Of a stretch of DNA of 64,000 nucleotides, positions 63,901-64,000 are shown in pieces. How positions within the stretch are numbered: position 1 is the stretch's first letter; each line of letters begins with the position of its first letter. This DNA comes from Ichthyophthirius multifiliis (lineage: Eukaryota; Ciliophora; Oligohymenophorea; Hymenostomatida): assembly GCF_000220395.1 (NCBI RefSeq), contig NW_004086920.1, forward strand, positions 1 to 64,000, given 5' to 3'. Under the pieces are notes generated by a model. It saw nothing but the letters and a program-made list of their open reading frames with translations. It was not told the DNA's origin and searched no databases. A program made the position numbers and the translations under genes.

Positions 63901-64000
63901 TAATACATAATATTTATAAATATATTTCATTAATTTTAATATTATTTTTTTATTTATTAATTAATTAAAAATATTAGTCATTTTTTTATTATTTTTTATA

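Noticed and set aside
1-64000. tRNA, snRNA or rRNA genes
   Set aside because: No local island of higher GC with cloverleaf-like arms or conserved B-box was found by eye; a dedicated scan could still find one.

Overview
This window is ciliate nuclear DNA. Base composition is extremely AT-rich (by eye well over 80%). The long readable proteins appear only when TAA and TAG are read as Gln and TGA alone is the stop; with the standard code every gene falls into fragments. Introns are tiny (about 36-142 nt, GT...AG), intergenic DNA is nearly pure A+T, and homopolymers and AT/AAT microsatellites are common. The combination fits an oligohymenophorean macronuclear-type genome; the AT level resembles Ichthyophthirius multifiliis more than Tetrahymena, but the species is an inference. 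No rRNA, tRNA, CRISPR, transposon, virus-like element or telomere repeat was recognised.

Layout. 0.9-3.3 kb (+): secreted, probably GPI-anchored protein; 3.5-4.2 kb (+): weak gene. 4.2-12.1 kb (-): an OGFr-domain protein and a giant P-loop ATPase/helicase-like protein. 13.1-16.8 kb (-): ARL3-type GTPase, MLF-family protein, mitochondrial 2Fe-2S ferredoxin. 17.0-22.7 kb (-): a large helical protein and a class I cyclic nucleotide phosphodiesterase. 23.1-26.5 kb (+): a zinc-finger/SPRY protein and two lineage-specific proteins. 27.4-31.6 kb (+): STK36/Fused kinase. 31.7-32.6 kb (-): an acidic RRM-like protein. 33.2-34.8 kb (+): two Gln-rich proteins. 35.3-39.7 kb (-): a pseudokinase-like protein with C-terminal repeats, and a coiled-coil protein. 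40.1-42.0 kb (+): CCDC112 homologue. 43.5-43.7 kb (-): ribosomal protein eL29. 45.1-48.5 kb: a small uncertain gene, archaemetzincin, secreted cystatin, an unresolved coding patch. 48.8-49.9 kb (-): PP2C phosphatase. 51.2-52.5 kb (+): sperm-tail PG-rich (SHIPPO/ODF3-type) repeat protein. 53.0-55.1 kb: a small (-) gene and a Gln/Asn-rich (+) protein. 56.7-62.0 kb (-): ankyrin/coiled-coil protein and a lineage-specific multi-exon protein. 62.4-64.0 kb: weak coding patches running off the right edge.

The genes do not form operons. Several point to cilia (ARL3, STK36/Fused, CCDC112, SHIPPO repeats), as expected for a ciliate rather than proof of a cluster. The points most worth a second look are the giant helicase-like protein with a possible protease-like N-terminus, the pseudokinase, the SHIPPO gene whose introns sit at the same place in four repeats, and a recurrent pattern in which less conserved genes change frame by one base at A/T homopolymers while conserved genes stay intact. 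All translations were done by hand; exon borders stated to the base were checked for phase, those given as approximate were not.
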